Assembly: GCF_009831235.1 (NCBI RefSeq)
Contig: NZ_WUUL01000021.1
Coordinates: forward strand, 1-47,106
Direction: 5' to 3'
From: Shimazuella alba
GTDB taxonomy: Bacteria > Bacillota > Bacilli > Thermoactinomycetales > Thermoactinomycetaceae
Length of the DNA stretch: 47,106 bases
Positions within the stretch are counted from its first letter, which is position 1. The number at the start of each line of letters is the position of its first letter. The position numbers were made by a program, and so were the translations under genes. Under the pieces are notes generated by a model. That model worked only from the letters and a program-made list of their open reading frames with translations. It did not search any database and was not told the origin of the DNA. Below, piece after piece: positions 27,004 to 35,366 of this stretch.

Positions 27004-27150
27004 AGTCCGATCACCCTGCTTGGGATAGCAGGCACGGCAGTCCTTGTTACCACAGCGTGTGTCCTGCTCCTTGCCCGCGACAGGCTGAATCTTCGGGTTA
27101 CTTCGCTTACCGCATGCGAGAACCGCACCCTTGATCCTCTTGCTGTCCAT
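26992..27150 (-). CDS. Cassette c6: 52-aa cysteine-rich basic orphan protein
   Basis: A 52-residue protein from ATG 27150, with TTGGAG six bases upstream; the frame is open further but without a start signal. It is basic and has four cysteines at 13, 33, 38 and 41; the last three are in CGNKDCRAC. That spacing suggests a small zinc ribbon or knuckle, although the family is not one I know. Codons are GC-rich (AAG, GAC, CTC). It is a separate unit from c7, with its own AT-rich upstream region. Function unknown; a nucleic-acid-binding role would fit charge and cysteines. Confidence 0.55.
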   Translation of the reverse strand: MDSKRIKGAVLACGKRSNPKIQPVAGKEQDTRCGNKDCRACYPKQGDRTLLD

Positions 27151-27207
27151 GGTAACTCCAATCTGGTATACAAATGGCATTATTTTATCGAACACTATTA
27201 TTTTATT

Positions 27208-27227
27208 AGAAATATTAGATTATTTCT
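27208..27227 (-). promoter_or_regulatory. Dyad upstream of cassette c6
   Basis: AGAAAT-N8-ATTTCT lies ahead of a TAAAAT -10-like element on the minus strand. It differs in sequence from the c2-c4/c7 dyad and sits upstream of, not after, the -10. Confidence 0.35.
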
Positions 27228-27240
27228 ACTCATTTTAGCT

Positions 27241-27271
27241 GCCCCCTATATAGATTTTCTACATAGAGGGC
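27241..27271 (-). terminator. 3' hairpin of cassette c7
   Basis: GCCC-CTAT-TAGA and TCTA-ATAG-GGGC form a 14-base stem with two interruptions and a very short loop, 11 bases after the stop. The minus-strand continuation is AGCTAAAATG, with no T-run. Confidence 0.6.
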
Positions 27272-27282
27272 AGAGTCACAGC

Positions 27283-27528
27283 TCAGATGTACTGGAGTGC
27301 CTGTAGGATTCGCTCTCGACGCATCTGGTCAGCGCCATTCAGTTTATCTGGATCGAGTTTAAGGACAGCCATACGGTATTCCTGCAAACTCTTCTTTTTG
27401 ATGGCACTTTCCTGTACTATATCTGCATTATGTGGGACTTGTACTATCAACTTAGCCTCGACACTTTCCGGGATCCCAAAGTATCGAGTCAATTCTGAAA
27501 TGTAGTTATAAAGCTCCAGAGTATCCAC
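27283..27528 (-). CDS. Cassette c7: 81-aa helical orphan protein
   Basis: I take GTG 27528 as the start because AAGGGAG stands at correct spacing; a TTG 15 bases earlier lies inside that ribosome site. The 81-residue protein begins MDTLELYNYISELTRYFGIP, then has a beta-like stretch (EAKLIVQVPHNADIV) and a charged helical C-terminal half. The leader CTTTGAAGGGA is identical to that of c1, and the upstream dyad GAGAT-N9-ATCTC belongs to the c2-c4 type, linking the two sub-groups. Function unknown. Confidence 0.6.
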   Translation of the reverse strand: MDTLELYNYISELTRYFGIPESVEAKLIVQVPHNADIVQESAIKKKSLQEYRMAVLKLDPDKLNGADQMRRERILQALQYI

Positions 27529-27544
27529 TGCAACTCCCTTCAAA

Positions 27545-27605
27545 GAGATGTGTTAACTATCTCTATTTTACAATATTTATAATTAATCTGAAAAGTATAG
27601 TTGAA
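27545..27605 (-). promoter_or_regulatory. Promoter and 5-9-5 dyad of cassette c7
   Basis: On the minus strand TTCAAC (27605-27600), 17 bases, TTATAA (27582-27577) forms the promoter, and GAGAT-N9-ATCTC (27563-27545) lies 13 bases below it. The dyad arms are perfect and the spacing equals that of c2 and c3. The -35 abuts the hem operon terminator. Confidence 0.6.
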
Positions 27606-27606
27606 A

Positions 27607-27652
27607 ATGATAGAGCCCACTTTATCTAGAATAGTAAAGTGGGCTCTATCAT
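27607..27652 (-). terminator. Terminator of the hem operon
   Basis: A perfect stem of about 18 bp (centre GAGCCCACTTTA/TAAAGTGGGCTC) stands three bases after ahbAB and is followed by TTTTC on the minus strand. It marks the end of the operon before hemL, confirming that hemL is transcribed separately. Confidence 0.85.
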
Positions 27653-27654
27653 TA

Positions 27655-28695
27655 TTAAACATAAAAGCCTTCTTCGATTACTTTCCCTTCCCATACTTCC
27701 ATTTCTGGTGTAAAGTAGGAAACCCTTGTCTTTTTATACTCTTTGGTGGAGTATAAAGTTGCTCGTTCTTTGATGCCTGTTTCATCTTCAATCGCCTGTA
27801 AAATTTCTTCACATTCTTCATAGGTACGACCATGAACCATAGTGAAGATCGTGTAAGGCCAATCGGGATAAGTAGGACGTAGGTAACAATGGCTAACTGC
27901 TTTAAATGCTGCCATCTCATAACCTACTTCATCGGTTTTATCTTCCGGCACTGCCCAAACCCCCATACCGTTAAAGCGGAAGCCGGCTTTGCGATGGTTT
28001 AAAACTGCGGAAAAACGACGCATTTGTTTTTTTTCTATCATTTGTTTTCCTGCTGATAGCAACTCTTCTGTAGCAACACCTAAATCTTCAGCCCATCCAT
28101 CAAATGGACGAGAAACTATTGGTAAGTCTTTTTGTAGTTGACGAATGACTGCAATATCAAAATCAGTAATTTCCTTTACCGCATTTTGACGATCTGCTTC
28201 GGTATATTGCGGTTTCGCTTTTGCTTTGGTTGCATCTTCTTTGCCGGTCATGTCCAGCTGCACACCAATTTTATATAACTTCAATGTAGGCATGAGACGA
28301 ATCACGTCAACACCTGCTAACTTCCCAAGTAAATCTACGGTTTTCTCTAAACCTAATTTACTATTTGGTGGTACAGCAATGGTAAACCAAAGGTTGAAGT
28401 CATGATTTCGTTTGTAATTATGAGTTACACCTGGATGTTGGTTGATCACTTGTGCTGCTTGATCAAGTCGATCTTCTGGAATCTTTGCTGCTACTAAGCT
28501 AGATTTGTATCCTAGAGTACGAGTATCAAAAATAGCGGATAACTGGCGGATAGAATCCCCTTTTAACTTCTTTGTCCGCTCCAGTACCTCGTTTTCTTCA
28601 ATCCCTAATTTTTCGGCAATCACTTGAAATGGTTGTGGAACGAGCTCAAGTCCTGCTTGGAGTATATTTAATAATTCTTGGTCGATATGATCCAT
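27655..28695 (-). CDS. ahbAB: Fused siroheme decarboxylase AhbA-AhbB (Lrp/AsnC-like)
   Basis: A 346-residue protein made of two Lrp/AsnC-type units. The first (about 1-165) carries AIFDTRTLGYKSSLVAAKIP and GVTHNYKRNHDFNLWFT; the second (about 175-346) has RRFSAVLNHRKAGFRFNGM and HCYLRPTYPDWPYTIFTMVH. These are the signatures of siroheme decarboxylase subunits AhbA and AhbB (related to NirD/L/G/H), not of ordinary Lrp regulators. The enzyme removes two acetate carboxyl groups from siroheme to give 12,18-didecarboxysiroheme. It starts three bases after hemB, in an operon that also encodes the siroheme-forming steps. A regulatory role by haem binding remains possible. Confidence 0.8.
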   Translation of the reverse strand: MDHIDQELLNILQAGLELVPQPFQVIAEKLGIEENEVLERTKKLKGDSIRQLSAIFDTRTLGYKSSLVAAKIPEDRLDQAAQVINQHPGVTHNYKRNHDFNLWFTIAVPPNSKLGLEKTVDLLGKLAGVDVIRLMPTLKLYKIGVQLDMTGKEDATKAKAKPQYTEADRQNAVKEITDFDIAVIRQLQKDLPIVSRPFDGWAEDLGVATEELLSAGKQMIEKKQMRRFSAVLNHRKAGFRFNGMGVWAVPEDKTDEVGYEMAAFKAVSHCYLRPTYPDWPYTIFTMVHGRTYEECEEILQAIEDETGIKERATLYSTKEYKKTRVSYFTPEMEVWEGKVIEEGFYV

Positions 28696-28698
28696 ATT

Positions 28699-29676
28699 CT
28701 AGATACTCCCTTCTTTTAGCCATTTGGCAACATCTTTAGCATGATAAGTAAGAATAAGTTCTGCACCAGCTCGTTTAAAACCGATAAGTGTCTCTAGCAC
28801 TACTTTTTTTTCATCGATCCAACCATTTATTGCAGCAGCTTTTACCATCGCATACTCTCCACTTACGTTGTACGCAACAACAGGTAGATTGAATTCTTGG
28901 TAGACTCGATGAATGATATCTAAGTATGCAAGTCCTGGTTTTACCATCAACATATCTGCGCCTTCTGCAATATCTGACGCAGCTTCGCGTAGCGCTTCTC
29001 TTGCATTCGCTGGGTCCATTTGATAGGTGCGACGATCACCAAATTGTGGTGTGCTATGTACTGCATCACGGAAAGGACCATAATAACCCGAAGCATATTT
29101 TACAGCATAGGAAAGGATGGGAACATCAACAAACCCCGCTTCATCTAAACCTTGGCGAATCGCAGCAACGAATCCATCCATCATATTGGATGGTGCAATC
29201 ATATCTGCACCAGCTTTCGCTTGCGAAACAGCAGTAGCTGCTAAACGCTTTAGAGACTCATCGTTTACAATCTCTCCATCTTCCACTACTCCACAATGTC
29301 CATGTGAAGTAAACTGACAAAGACATGTATCTGCCATCACATATAGTTCTGGGAAACTTTCTTTCACTTGGCTAATCGCTTTTTGCACAATACCATGTGC
29401 ATCATCTGCAGATGTACCGCATTCATCTTTTTCATGTGGGACACCAAAAATCATAATAGATAAAATACCTAATGATACTAATTCTTCTACTTCTTCATTC
29501 AAACGATCCAAGGAAAAATGATAGACACCTGGCATCGAAGAGATTTCGTCTTTTTTATTCTCCCCTTCTACCACAAAAATCGGATAAATAAAATCTTCAA
29601 CACGCACATAATTTTCTTTTACCATGTTTCGAATGGCTTGATTACGACGAAGACGACGATGTCGATGAAAATGCAT
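28699..29676 (-). CDS. hemB: 5-aminolevulinate dehydratase (porphobilinogen synthase)
   Basis: Condenses two 5-aminolevulinate molecules to porphobilinogen. The 325-residue TIM barrel shows the zinc-ligand type cluster [14 protein letters not shown], the first catalytic lysine in [17 protein letters not shown] and the Schiff-base lysine in LMVKPG. ATG 29676 follows GGGGAGG. It lies between cobA/hemD and ahbAB, within the operon. Confidence 0.96.
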   Translation of the reverse strand: MHFHRHRRLRRNQAIRNMVKENYVRVEDFIYPIFVVEGENKKDEISSMPGVYHFSLDRLNEEVEELVSLGILSIMIFGVPHEKDECGTSADDAHGIVQKAISQVKESFPELYVMADTCLCQFTSHGHCGVVEDGEIVNDESLKRLAATAVSQAKAGADMIAPSNMMDGFVAAIRQGLDEAGFVDVPILSYAVKYASGYYGPFRDAVHSTPQFGDRRTYQMDPANAREALREAASDIAEGADMLMVKPGLAYLDIIHRVYQEFNLPVVAYNVSGEYAMVKAAAINGWIDEKKVVLETLIGFKRAGAELILTYHAKDVAKWLKEGSI

Positions 29677-29694
29677 AGGAAGTCCTCCCCAAAA

Positions 29695-31209
29695 TTATAA
29701 AGTCTGTACTGCTTTCACGAGTCCGTCAATTGTATATTCTTCCGCTACTACATCGACCTTTAGACCAAGGCTTTTTGCTGTTTTGGCAGTAATGGGCCCA
29801 ATACATGCTATTTGTGTTTTTTGTAACAATGTCTCAATATCCGTTGTAGCCAGACGAATGGAATGGATAAAATTACGCACAGTAGAAGAACTGGTAAATG
29901 TAAGTACATCGATTTGCTGTTGCATGAACATGTTTACAATCTCCTGTGCATTGGTGGCATCAATTTTTGTATCGTATGCATCCACCTCGGTCACAGTACA
30001 GCCCATTGCCCGAAGTTCGACTGCCAATACTTCACGGGCAATATCTGCTCTTGGAAGCAATATTTTTTCCGTTTCTTTTACGAGTGGACGAAGATGCTCT
30101 ACTAGTGCTTCTGCTTTATACTCGTCTGGTAATGCCTCTACTAACAATCCTTTTTCTTCTAATGCAGCAGCGGTTTTTGGCCCGATCGCTGCTATACGGG
30201 CATTTGCCATCTGGCGAATATCTATTTTTTGTTTCCGAATGCGATCAAAGAAAAACTTCACTCCATTAACACTCGTAAAAATAACCCAGTTATACTCCCC
30301 GATATGATGTAGTGCTTCATTAAATACATCTCCATGTTTTGGCTCTACCAAACGAATCACAGGAAATTCAATCGCTTCTCCACCGAGATGATCGATCATC
30401 TGAGTCAACTCACTGCTCTGGCTTCTCGCTCGTGTAACTAAAATACGTTTACCAAACAGGGGCTTGCGTTCAAACCATGATAATTTTTCTCTCAATTTCA
30501 CTACTTCACCCACAATAATGATAGCAGGAGAACCAAAACGGGCATCGTTTACCTTTGCTACAATATCGGATAATGTACCTACAAGTGTCTCTTGCTCTAT
30601 TCTTGTTCCCCAACGAATAAGGGCAATTGGAGTTGTGGCGTCACGACCGTATTTCGTGAGTTGTTTCACAATAAAAGATAAATTGGAAACTCCCATGAGA
30701 AAAATAATCGTCTCTGTTGCCGTAGCAAGCTTTTCCCAGTTGATCGAGGACTCTGTTTTTTCAGGGCGTTCATGCCCCGTAACAATTGCAAAAGAAGAAT
30801 TAAAATTCCGATGTGTTACAGGTATACCTGCATATGCTGGTACTGCAATTGCTGAGGTAATGCCGGGCACTACTTCAAACGGGATACCTGCATCTACTAA
30901 GCGCTCTGCTTCTTCACCACCACGACCAAAAATAAAAGGATCTCCACCCTTTAACCGAGTAACAACATTTCCTGCTTTTGCTTTTTCTACTAACAATTCA
31001 TTGATCTCATCTTGTGTTAACGTATGACGATCAGGTAGTTTCCCAACATAAATTCTTTCTGCATCAGGACGTGCATTTTGTAATAATTGCGGACTAGCAA
31101 GCCGATCATAAACGATGACATCTGCTCTTTCAATAGCTTGTTTCCCTTTTACAGTGATCAAATTCGGGTCCCCTGGACCTGCACCGACCAGATAAACCAT
31201 GGCACTCAT
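29695..31209 (-). CDS. cobA/hemD: Fused uroporphyrinogen-III methyltransferase/synthase (CobA-HemD)
   Basis: A 504-residue bifunctional protein. Residues about 1-245 are the SAM-dependent methyltransferase CobA (VYLVGAGPGDPNLIT, RLKGGDPFIFGRGGEE, GIPVTHRNFNSS), which turns uroporphyrinogen III into precorrin-2. Residues about 250-504 are HemD (GKRILVTRARSQSSEL, FTSVNGVKFFFDR, LTFTSSSTVRNF), which closes hydroxymethylbilane into uroporphyrinogen III. B. subtilis has separate hemD and methyltransferase genes, so the fusion ties the siroheme branch to the main pathway. ATG 31209 follows GAGGAG; a later ATG at 31200 is also possible. Confidence 0.93.
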   Translation of the reverse strand: MSAMVYLVGAGPGDPNLITVKGKQAIERADVIVYDRLASPQLLQNARPDAERIYVGKLPDRHTLTQDEINELLVEKAKAGNVVTRLKGGDPFIFGRGGEEAERLVDAGIPFEVVPGITSAIAVPAYAGIPVTHRNFNSSFAIVTGHERPEKTESSINWEKLATATETIIFLMGVSNLSFIVKQLTKYGRDATTPIALIRWGTRIEQETLVGTLSDIVAKVNDARFGSPAIIIVGEVVKLREKLSWFERKPLFGKRILVTRARSQSSELTQMIDHLGGEAIEFPVIRLVEPKHGDVFNEALHHIGEYNWVIFTSVNGVKFFFDRIRKQKIDIRQMANARIAAIGPKTAAALEEKGLLVEALPDEYKAEALVEHLRPLVKETEKILLPRADIAREVLAVELRAMGCTVTEVDAYDTKIDATNAQEIVNMFMQQQIDVLTFTSSSTVRNFIHSIRLATTDIETLLQKTQIACIGPITAKTAKSLGLKVDVVAEEYTIDGLVKAVQTL

Positions 31210-31222
31210 TATTAGCACTCCT

Positions 31223-32131
31223 CTATACCATTGCCAAAATCTCTTTTGCACCTTGTTCCATTAGTTTTTGGGCAAGATTTTTTCCCACTTTTATTGGATC
31301 TGCTCCGATCTCTATTCCTTTTATGACTGGTTTCCCTGTTGGAGAAGCCACCAATCCTGTCAAATGTACTGTATTATTCTCCCAAGTGGCATAACCTGCT
31401 ACTGGAAGATGACAACTGCCTTCAATTGCTTGCAAAAAAGCACGCTCTGCACTTACGGCATTTCCAGTGGCTGTATCATGTATTCCATCTAGTAGTTCTA
31501 TAATCTCATGATCATCTGATCGGCACTCTATCGCAAGCGCACCTTGTCCAACCGCTGGTAGCATAGTAGAGACAGAAAAATACTCACTTATTTCTTCTAA
31601 TAAAGTTAATCGTTTCAATCCAGAAACAGCTAAAATAATAGCATCAAATTTTCCATCGCGAAGTTTCGCTATTCTCGTACCGACATTTCCTCGAATAGAT
31701 TCTACCACTAAATCTGGACGAATAGCCAATACTTGTGCTTGTCTTCGCAAACTACTTGTACCAACAACCGAACCAGAAGGTAATTCTTCCAATGCCAGAC
31801 CGTCCCGAGATAATAAACAATCTCGAACATCCTCACGTATAGGAACACAACCAATCTTCAATCCAGTTGGCAGATCTGCTGGCATATCTTTTAAGCTATG
31901 TACTGCTAGGTCTATTTGCTTATCAAGGAGTGCTTGTTCGATCTCTTTTACAAACAATCCTTTCCCTCCTACTTTGGAGAGCGTAACATCTAACACCTTA
32001 TCCCCTTTTGTAACAATTCTCTCCAATTCAATGGAAAGCTCAGGGTATACGTTTAATAACTGAGAACGAACCCAGTTGGATTGTGTGATCGCCAGATGAC
32101 TTTTTCTTGTTCCAATAACTAATTCCCGCAT
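31223..32131 (-). CDS. hemC: Hydroxymethylbilane synthase HemC
   Basis: Polymerises four porphobilinogens into hydroxymethylbilane. The 302 residues show VIGTRKSHLA at the start, the HSLKDMP segment with catalytic Asp82, the cofactor-binding arginines in GTSSLRRQAQ, and Cys240 in EGSCHLPV, which carries the dipyrromethane cofactor. ATG 32131 follows GGAGG and overlaps the preceding gene by 13 bases. Confidence 0.95.
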   Translation of the reverse strand: MRELVIGTRKSHLAITQSNWVRSQLLNVYPELSIELERIVTKGDKVLDVTLSKVGGKGLFVKEIEQALLDKQIDLAVHSLKDMPADLPTGLKIGCVPIREDVRDCLLSRDGLALEELPSGSVVGTSSLRRQAQVLAIRPDLVVESIRGNVGTRIAKLRDGKFDAIILAVSGLKRLTLLEEISEYFSVSTMLPAVGQGALAIECRSDDHEIIELLDGIHDTATGNAVSAERAFLQAIEGSCHLPVAGYATWENNTVHLTGLVASPTGKPVIKGIEIGADPIKVGKNLAQKLMEQGAKEILAMV

Positions 32132-32784
32132 TTTGCTCCTCCTTTCACTTTAATTTGATCTTCTAACCAAGTGAACATCTCTTGTCTCGCTAAATTTGGG
32201 CGTAATCGACAAACTTCTATCCACTTATCGCTTACGATATCTTTCATCAGTTGGTATCTCATTTTTGGGTCATCTATTTCCCATTGGATTCTGGAACGGA
32301 GTTCTTGGCTTAACTCTAAGAGCAACTCATACTCATCACCGTATCGAGATTCCAGATCATGTCGAATCTGTTTTGCGAGTGAAGGGCTAGCCCCCTCCGT
32401 CGACACAGAAATGGTCAATTTTCCTCGTTTAAATACAGATGGCACAGTAAAGTTACATAGCGATGGTTGATCAACAACATTGACCCATTGCTTTCTTTTC
32501 TGGGCATCTTCATAAATTTGCAGATTAACTAAAGCTTGATTGGTAGCAGCGATAATTAAAAAACATTCTGCTCCATCTTCCGTCTGATAATTTCGTAACT
32601 GCAAGCGAATTCTTTTTTGTTTCGCATAGCGGCGAATTTCGTCTGTAATAGCAGGACTGACCACTGTTATATGTGCTCCGGTAGGTAACAGTGATTTAAT
32701 TTTACGCTCTGCTACTTTTCCTCCACCCACTACTAAGATGTTTCGTTCATTCAGATCAACCATCATTGGGTAAGAATGTGCCAT
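32119..32784 (-). CDS. Precorrin-2 dehydrogenase (siroheme synthase N-domain type)
   Basis: A 221-residue NAD-dependent enzyme with the Rossmann motif ILVVGGGKVAERK near residue 16, and VVDQPSLCNFTVPSVFKRGKLTIS with TEGASPSLAKQIR, which are standard for the CysG N-terminal/Met8/YlnF family. It oxidises precorrin-2 to sirohydrochlorin; whether it also inserts iron cannot be judged. It sits between hemX and hemC, a position it does not have in the B. subtilis operon. ATG 32784 after AGAGGGG is preferred; the longer frame is the hydrophobic end of hemX in another register. Confidence 0.9.
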   Translation of the reverse strand: MAHSYPMMVDLNERNILVVGGGKVAERKIKSLLPTGAHITVVSPAITDEIRRYAKQKRIRLQLRNYQTEDGAECFLIIAATNQALVNLQIYEDAQKRKQWVNVVDQPSLCNFTVPSVFKRGKLTISVSTEGASPSLAKQIRHDLESRYGDEYELLLELSQELRSRIQWEIDDPKMRYQLMKDIVSDKWIEVCRLRPNLARQEMFTWLEDQIKVKGGAKCGN

Positions 32785-32797
32785 AAGTACCCCTCTT

Positions 32798-33616
32798 TTA
32801 AGAAATCCAGTGATGAAAAGAAAAATGAACCTTGGATAAAAAATAATTAGTGATAATAAAGAACATGGAAAACACAACCCACCATGCAATTTTTTGTGTT
32901 GCTATCCATCTTGTCCAAGCCATTCCAAAAAGAACCGCATAAATAAGAAATAGGAATAAGGATCCGATCACTTTTACATCTGTCCAATGAAGGCTTCCAT
33001 AAACCTGATATGCCCATACGCTACCTAAAATTAAGGAAACCAATAAGAGTAAAGCTCCGATCCCAATTAACCAAATCATAAATTGTTCCAAGTTTTCAAG
33101 ACTTGGCAATCTACGCATGATCAAATTCCACTTTTTTTTCTTGAGCATTGACCTACTTATCAGGTATAAGATAGCACAGATACCTGCCAATGAAAAAGTT
33201 GCATATGCGGACACTGCGAGTGTTATGTGTACAAATACCAATTCTGTAATTACATCTGCTGGTGCTGTTAAAGCTACTTCTTTGGAAACAAATAGATGGA
33301 CAGTCAAAACGGTAATACCAATCAAACTTGTACAAAAAACAAAAAGATCCAAATGAAAAACAAGCGAAATACATAAGGTAATACTGATTAAGGCCCATGT
33401 ATACACCAGCAATGGTTCAATCTGTCCGGATATATGCCCTTTATCCATAAATCGCATGACGATATCCAATGTCAGGGTGAGCCATACGACAATAAGCAAG
33501 GAGCTAGATAAGATCCTTGCTTGTGTGTTTGGACGGAGCAACGCTGCATAAGAAAATAATAAGCTTAACACATATGCATAAAGGACAAAATCAAAAACCC
33601 AGCGCTCTGTAAACAT
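32798..33616 (-). CDS. hemX: HemX, CcsA-like integral membrane protein
   Basis: A 272-residue protein with about eight hydrophobic helices, related to the cytochrome c assembly protein CcsA/ResC. In B. subtilis HemX is a membrane protein that lowers the level of HemA (glutamyl-tRNA reductase). It lies 11 bases after hemA, the standard order. ATG 33616 follows TAGGGG. Confidence 0.88.
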   Translation of the reverse strand: MFTERWVFDFVLYAYVLSLLFSYAALLRPNTQARILSSSLLIVVWLTLTLDIVMRFMDKGHISGQIEPLLVYTWALISITLCISLVFHLDLFVFCTSLIGITVLTVHLFVSKEVALTAPADVITELVFVHITLAVSAYATFSLAGICAILYLISRSMLKKKKWNLIMRRLPSLENLEQFMIWLIGIGALLLLVSLILGSVWAYQVYGSLHWTDVKVIGSLFLFLIYAVLFGMAWTRWIATQKIAWWVVFSMFFIITNYFLSKVHFSFHHWIS

Positions 33617-33627
33617 AGATCCGTCCC

Positions 33628-34953
33628 CTAATTCATAAGTGGCTGACCCATAGGTCGCACTTTTCCTTGAACTTCGTCTGTCTGCTCATTATCTAGTTCC
33701 AGTGCAAATAAGTGCTTGAACAACTGAAGTGCAACTTCTTTTTCTTCTGTACTAGCCAATTCTTTCATTCGCATTATTGGATCATGCATCATTTGATTTA
33801 CAATACTCTTGGTTTGTTTGTTGATCACTCGTCTTTGTTGCTCTGTGAGATCAGGTAACTTACGCTCTATTTTCATCATGGCATCTGCTTGAATTTGTAG
33901 AGCTTTGGTTCTCAGAGCAGAGATAACAGGAACAACTCCAAGTGTATCAAGCCATTCTTGAAACAAAGTTTGTTCTTCCGCTATCCAAGCACCAACACGT
34001 TCTGCTTCTTGCTGACGTAACCCTATATTAGCAGCAACGATTTCTTCCAAGTCATCCATATTGTACAGAAACGCATTGTCCAACTCATTTACAGAAGGGT
34101 CGATGTCCCGTGGTACTGCAATATCAATAAAAAACAATGGTTTTTTACGCTCTGATACTACAGTTTGTATCATTTCATGCGTAATCACATAATTTTTTGC
34201 TCCTGTAGAACTTACTACTACATCTGCTGCAAGTAGGGCTTGGGGCAAAGATCCCCATGGATAAGCTGTTCCATGAAAAACTTTAGCCAACTCCTCCGCT
34301 TTAGAAAAAGTCCGGTTCACCACTAGCACGTCTTTTACACCAACTGATTGAAAGTGTTTTGCTGTTAATTCACTCATCTTACCTGCACCTACCAATAACA
34401 CGGTTTTCTTCGCAAATGAGGTAAAGAGTTTTTTTCCTAATTCTACGGCTGCGTAACTGACAGAAACTGCATTTTGACCAATCTCTGTTTCGGTGTGCGC
34501 TTTTTTTCCGAGAGAAATAGCTTGTTTAAATAAATGATTAAAGAGTGTCCCAGTAGTACCTGCTTGCAAAGCCATTTGAAAAGCATGTTTTACTTGTCCT
34601 AAGATCTGCGTTTCGCCTATAACCAAAGACTCCAAACCACATACCACACGGAACAAATGCTCCACTGCGTCTTTGTTAGTCTTCACATAGAGATGAGGGA
34701 CAAATTCCTCTCGGGAAACACGAAACCAGCTCTCGAGAAAAGCTTTGGCATAATATTCCCCAGTATGAAGCTGGTCTGCAACAATATACAACTCAGTCCT
34801 ATTACAAGTGCTAACAATCACGCACTCCAACATACTCTTCATATCACGAAGGGAACGCAATGGTATCGCAATCCGATCGGGATCGAAAGAGAACTTCTCT
34901 CTGAGTTCAACTGGTGCAGTTTGATGACTGAGACCAACAACAAGGGTATGCAT
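33628..34953 (-). CDS. hemA: Glutamyl-tRNA reductase HemA
   Basis: Reduces glutamyl-tRNA to glutamate 1-semialdehyde, the regulated first step of tetrapyrrole synthesis. The 441 residues show the catalytic Cys50 in VSTCNRTELY, the GETQILGQVK segment, the NADPH motif VLLVGAGKMSELTAKH and a C-terminal dimerisation helix region. ATG 34953 follows GAGGTG. It heads the hem operon, behind a promoter with a PerR-type box. Confidence 0.96.
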   Translation of the reverse strand: MHTLVVGLSHQTAPVELREKFSFDPDRIAIPLRSLRDMKSMLECVIVSTCNRTELYIVADQLHTGEYYAKAFLESWFRVSREEFVPHLYVKTNKDAVEHLFRVVCGLESLVIGETQILGQVKHAFQMALQAGTTGTLFNHLFKQAISLGKKAHTETEIGQNAVSVSYAAVELGKKLFTSFAKKTVLLVGAGKMSELTAKHFQSVGVKDVLVVNRTFSKAEELAKVFHGTAYPWGSLPQALLAADVVVSSTGAKNYVITHEMIQTVVSERKKPLFFIDIAVPRDIDPSVNELDNAFLYNMDDLEEIVAANIGLRQQEAERVGAWIAEEQTLFQEWLDTLGVVPVISALRTKALQIQADAMMKIERKLPDLTEQQRRVINKQTKSIVNQMMHDPIMRMKELASTEEKEVALQLFKHLFALELDNEQTDEVQGKVRPMGQPLMN

Positions 34954-35134
34954 CTTTTCTCACCTCAATTTCTATATAGAAATAACATAAAAACCGCACA
35001 TAAAACCATTCACCATTATAGCACATCCTTTGTATTTCTCCAGATGCATCTGTGAACACCTCATGAAGCATCTATCTATAGCTCAAGTATTTCCCATACT
35101 CTCTTCCAATTCATCAAATTAGATTTATTTTCAT

Positions 35135-35164
35135 TTTATACTTATTATAATTTATTTTTATCAA
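35135..35164 (-). promoter_or_regulatory. hem operon promoter with PerR box (35136-35150)
   Basis: On the minus strand TTGATA (35164-35159), 18 bases, TATAAA (35140-35135) forms the promoter. TTATACTTATTATAA at 35136-35150 matches the PerR consensus TTATAATNATTATAA at all but one specified position and overlaps spacer and -10. PerR control of hemA is known in B. subtilis, so peroxide-dependent derepression is likely here too. Confidence 0.7.
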
Positions 35165-35366
35165 AGTTGGCTAGCCATCTTTTATATGTTCTAGTAATCA
35201 GTTTTTATAGACATTGCTGAAAAAACCAAACAAATAGAATTTGTTTGGTTTTTTGGTTTCCTTATCTATATGAACTCATATTTTGTCAGGCCGATCTCGC
35301 ATCCTATGAAACATGGAAGGGAGATCGGTCTGTCCGAACTGTGGATGATCAAACAGATACCGCAGG
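35165..35366 (-). terminator. Hairpins between cassette c8 and hemA
   Basis: A perfect 14-bp stem (arm AAAAACCAAACAAA, 35221-35253) forms a bidirectional intrinsic terminator. A second stem of about 12 bp, CAGGCCGATCTC/GAGATCGGTCTG (35287-35332), lies closer to c8. The segment 35330-35339, CTGTCCGAAC, is the exact complement of the c8 leader segment 35723-35732. Confidence 0.75.

Noticed and set aside
27655-28695. Plain Lrp/AsnC transcription regulator
   Set aside because: The two-unit layout and motifs such as THNYKRNHDFNLWFT and YPDWPYTIFTMVH match siroheme decarboxylase subunits instead.
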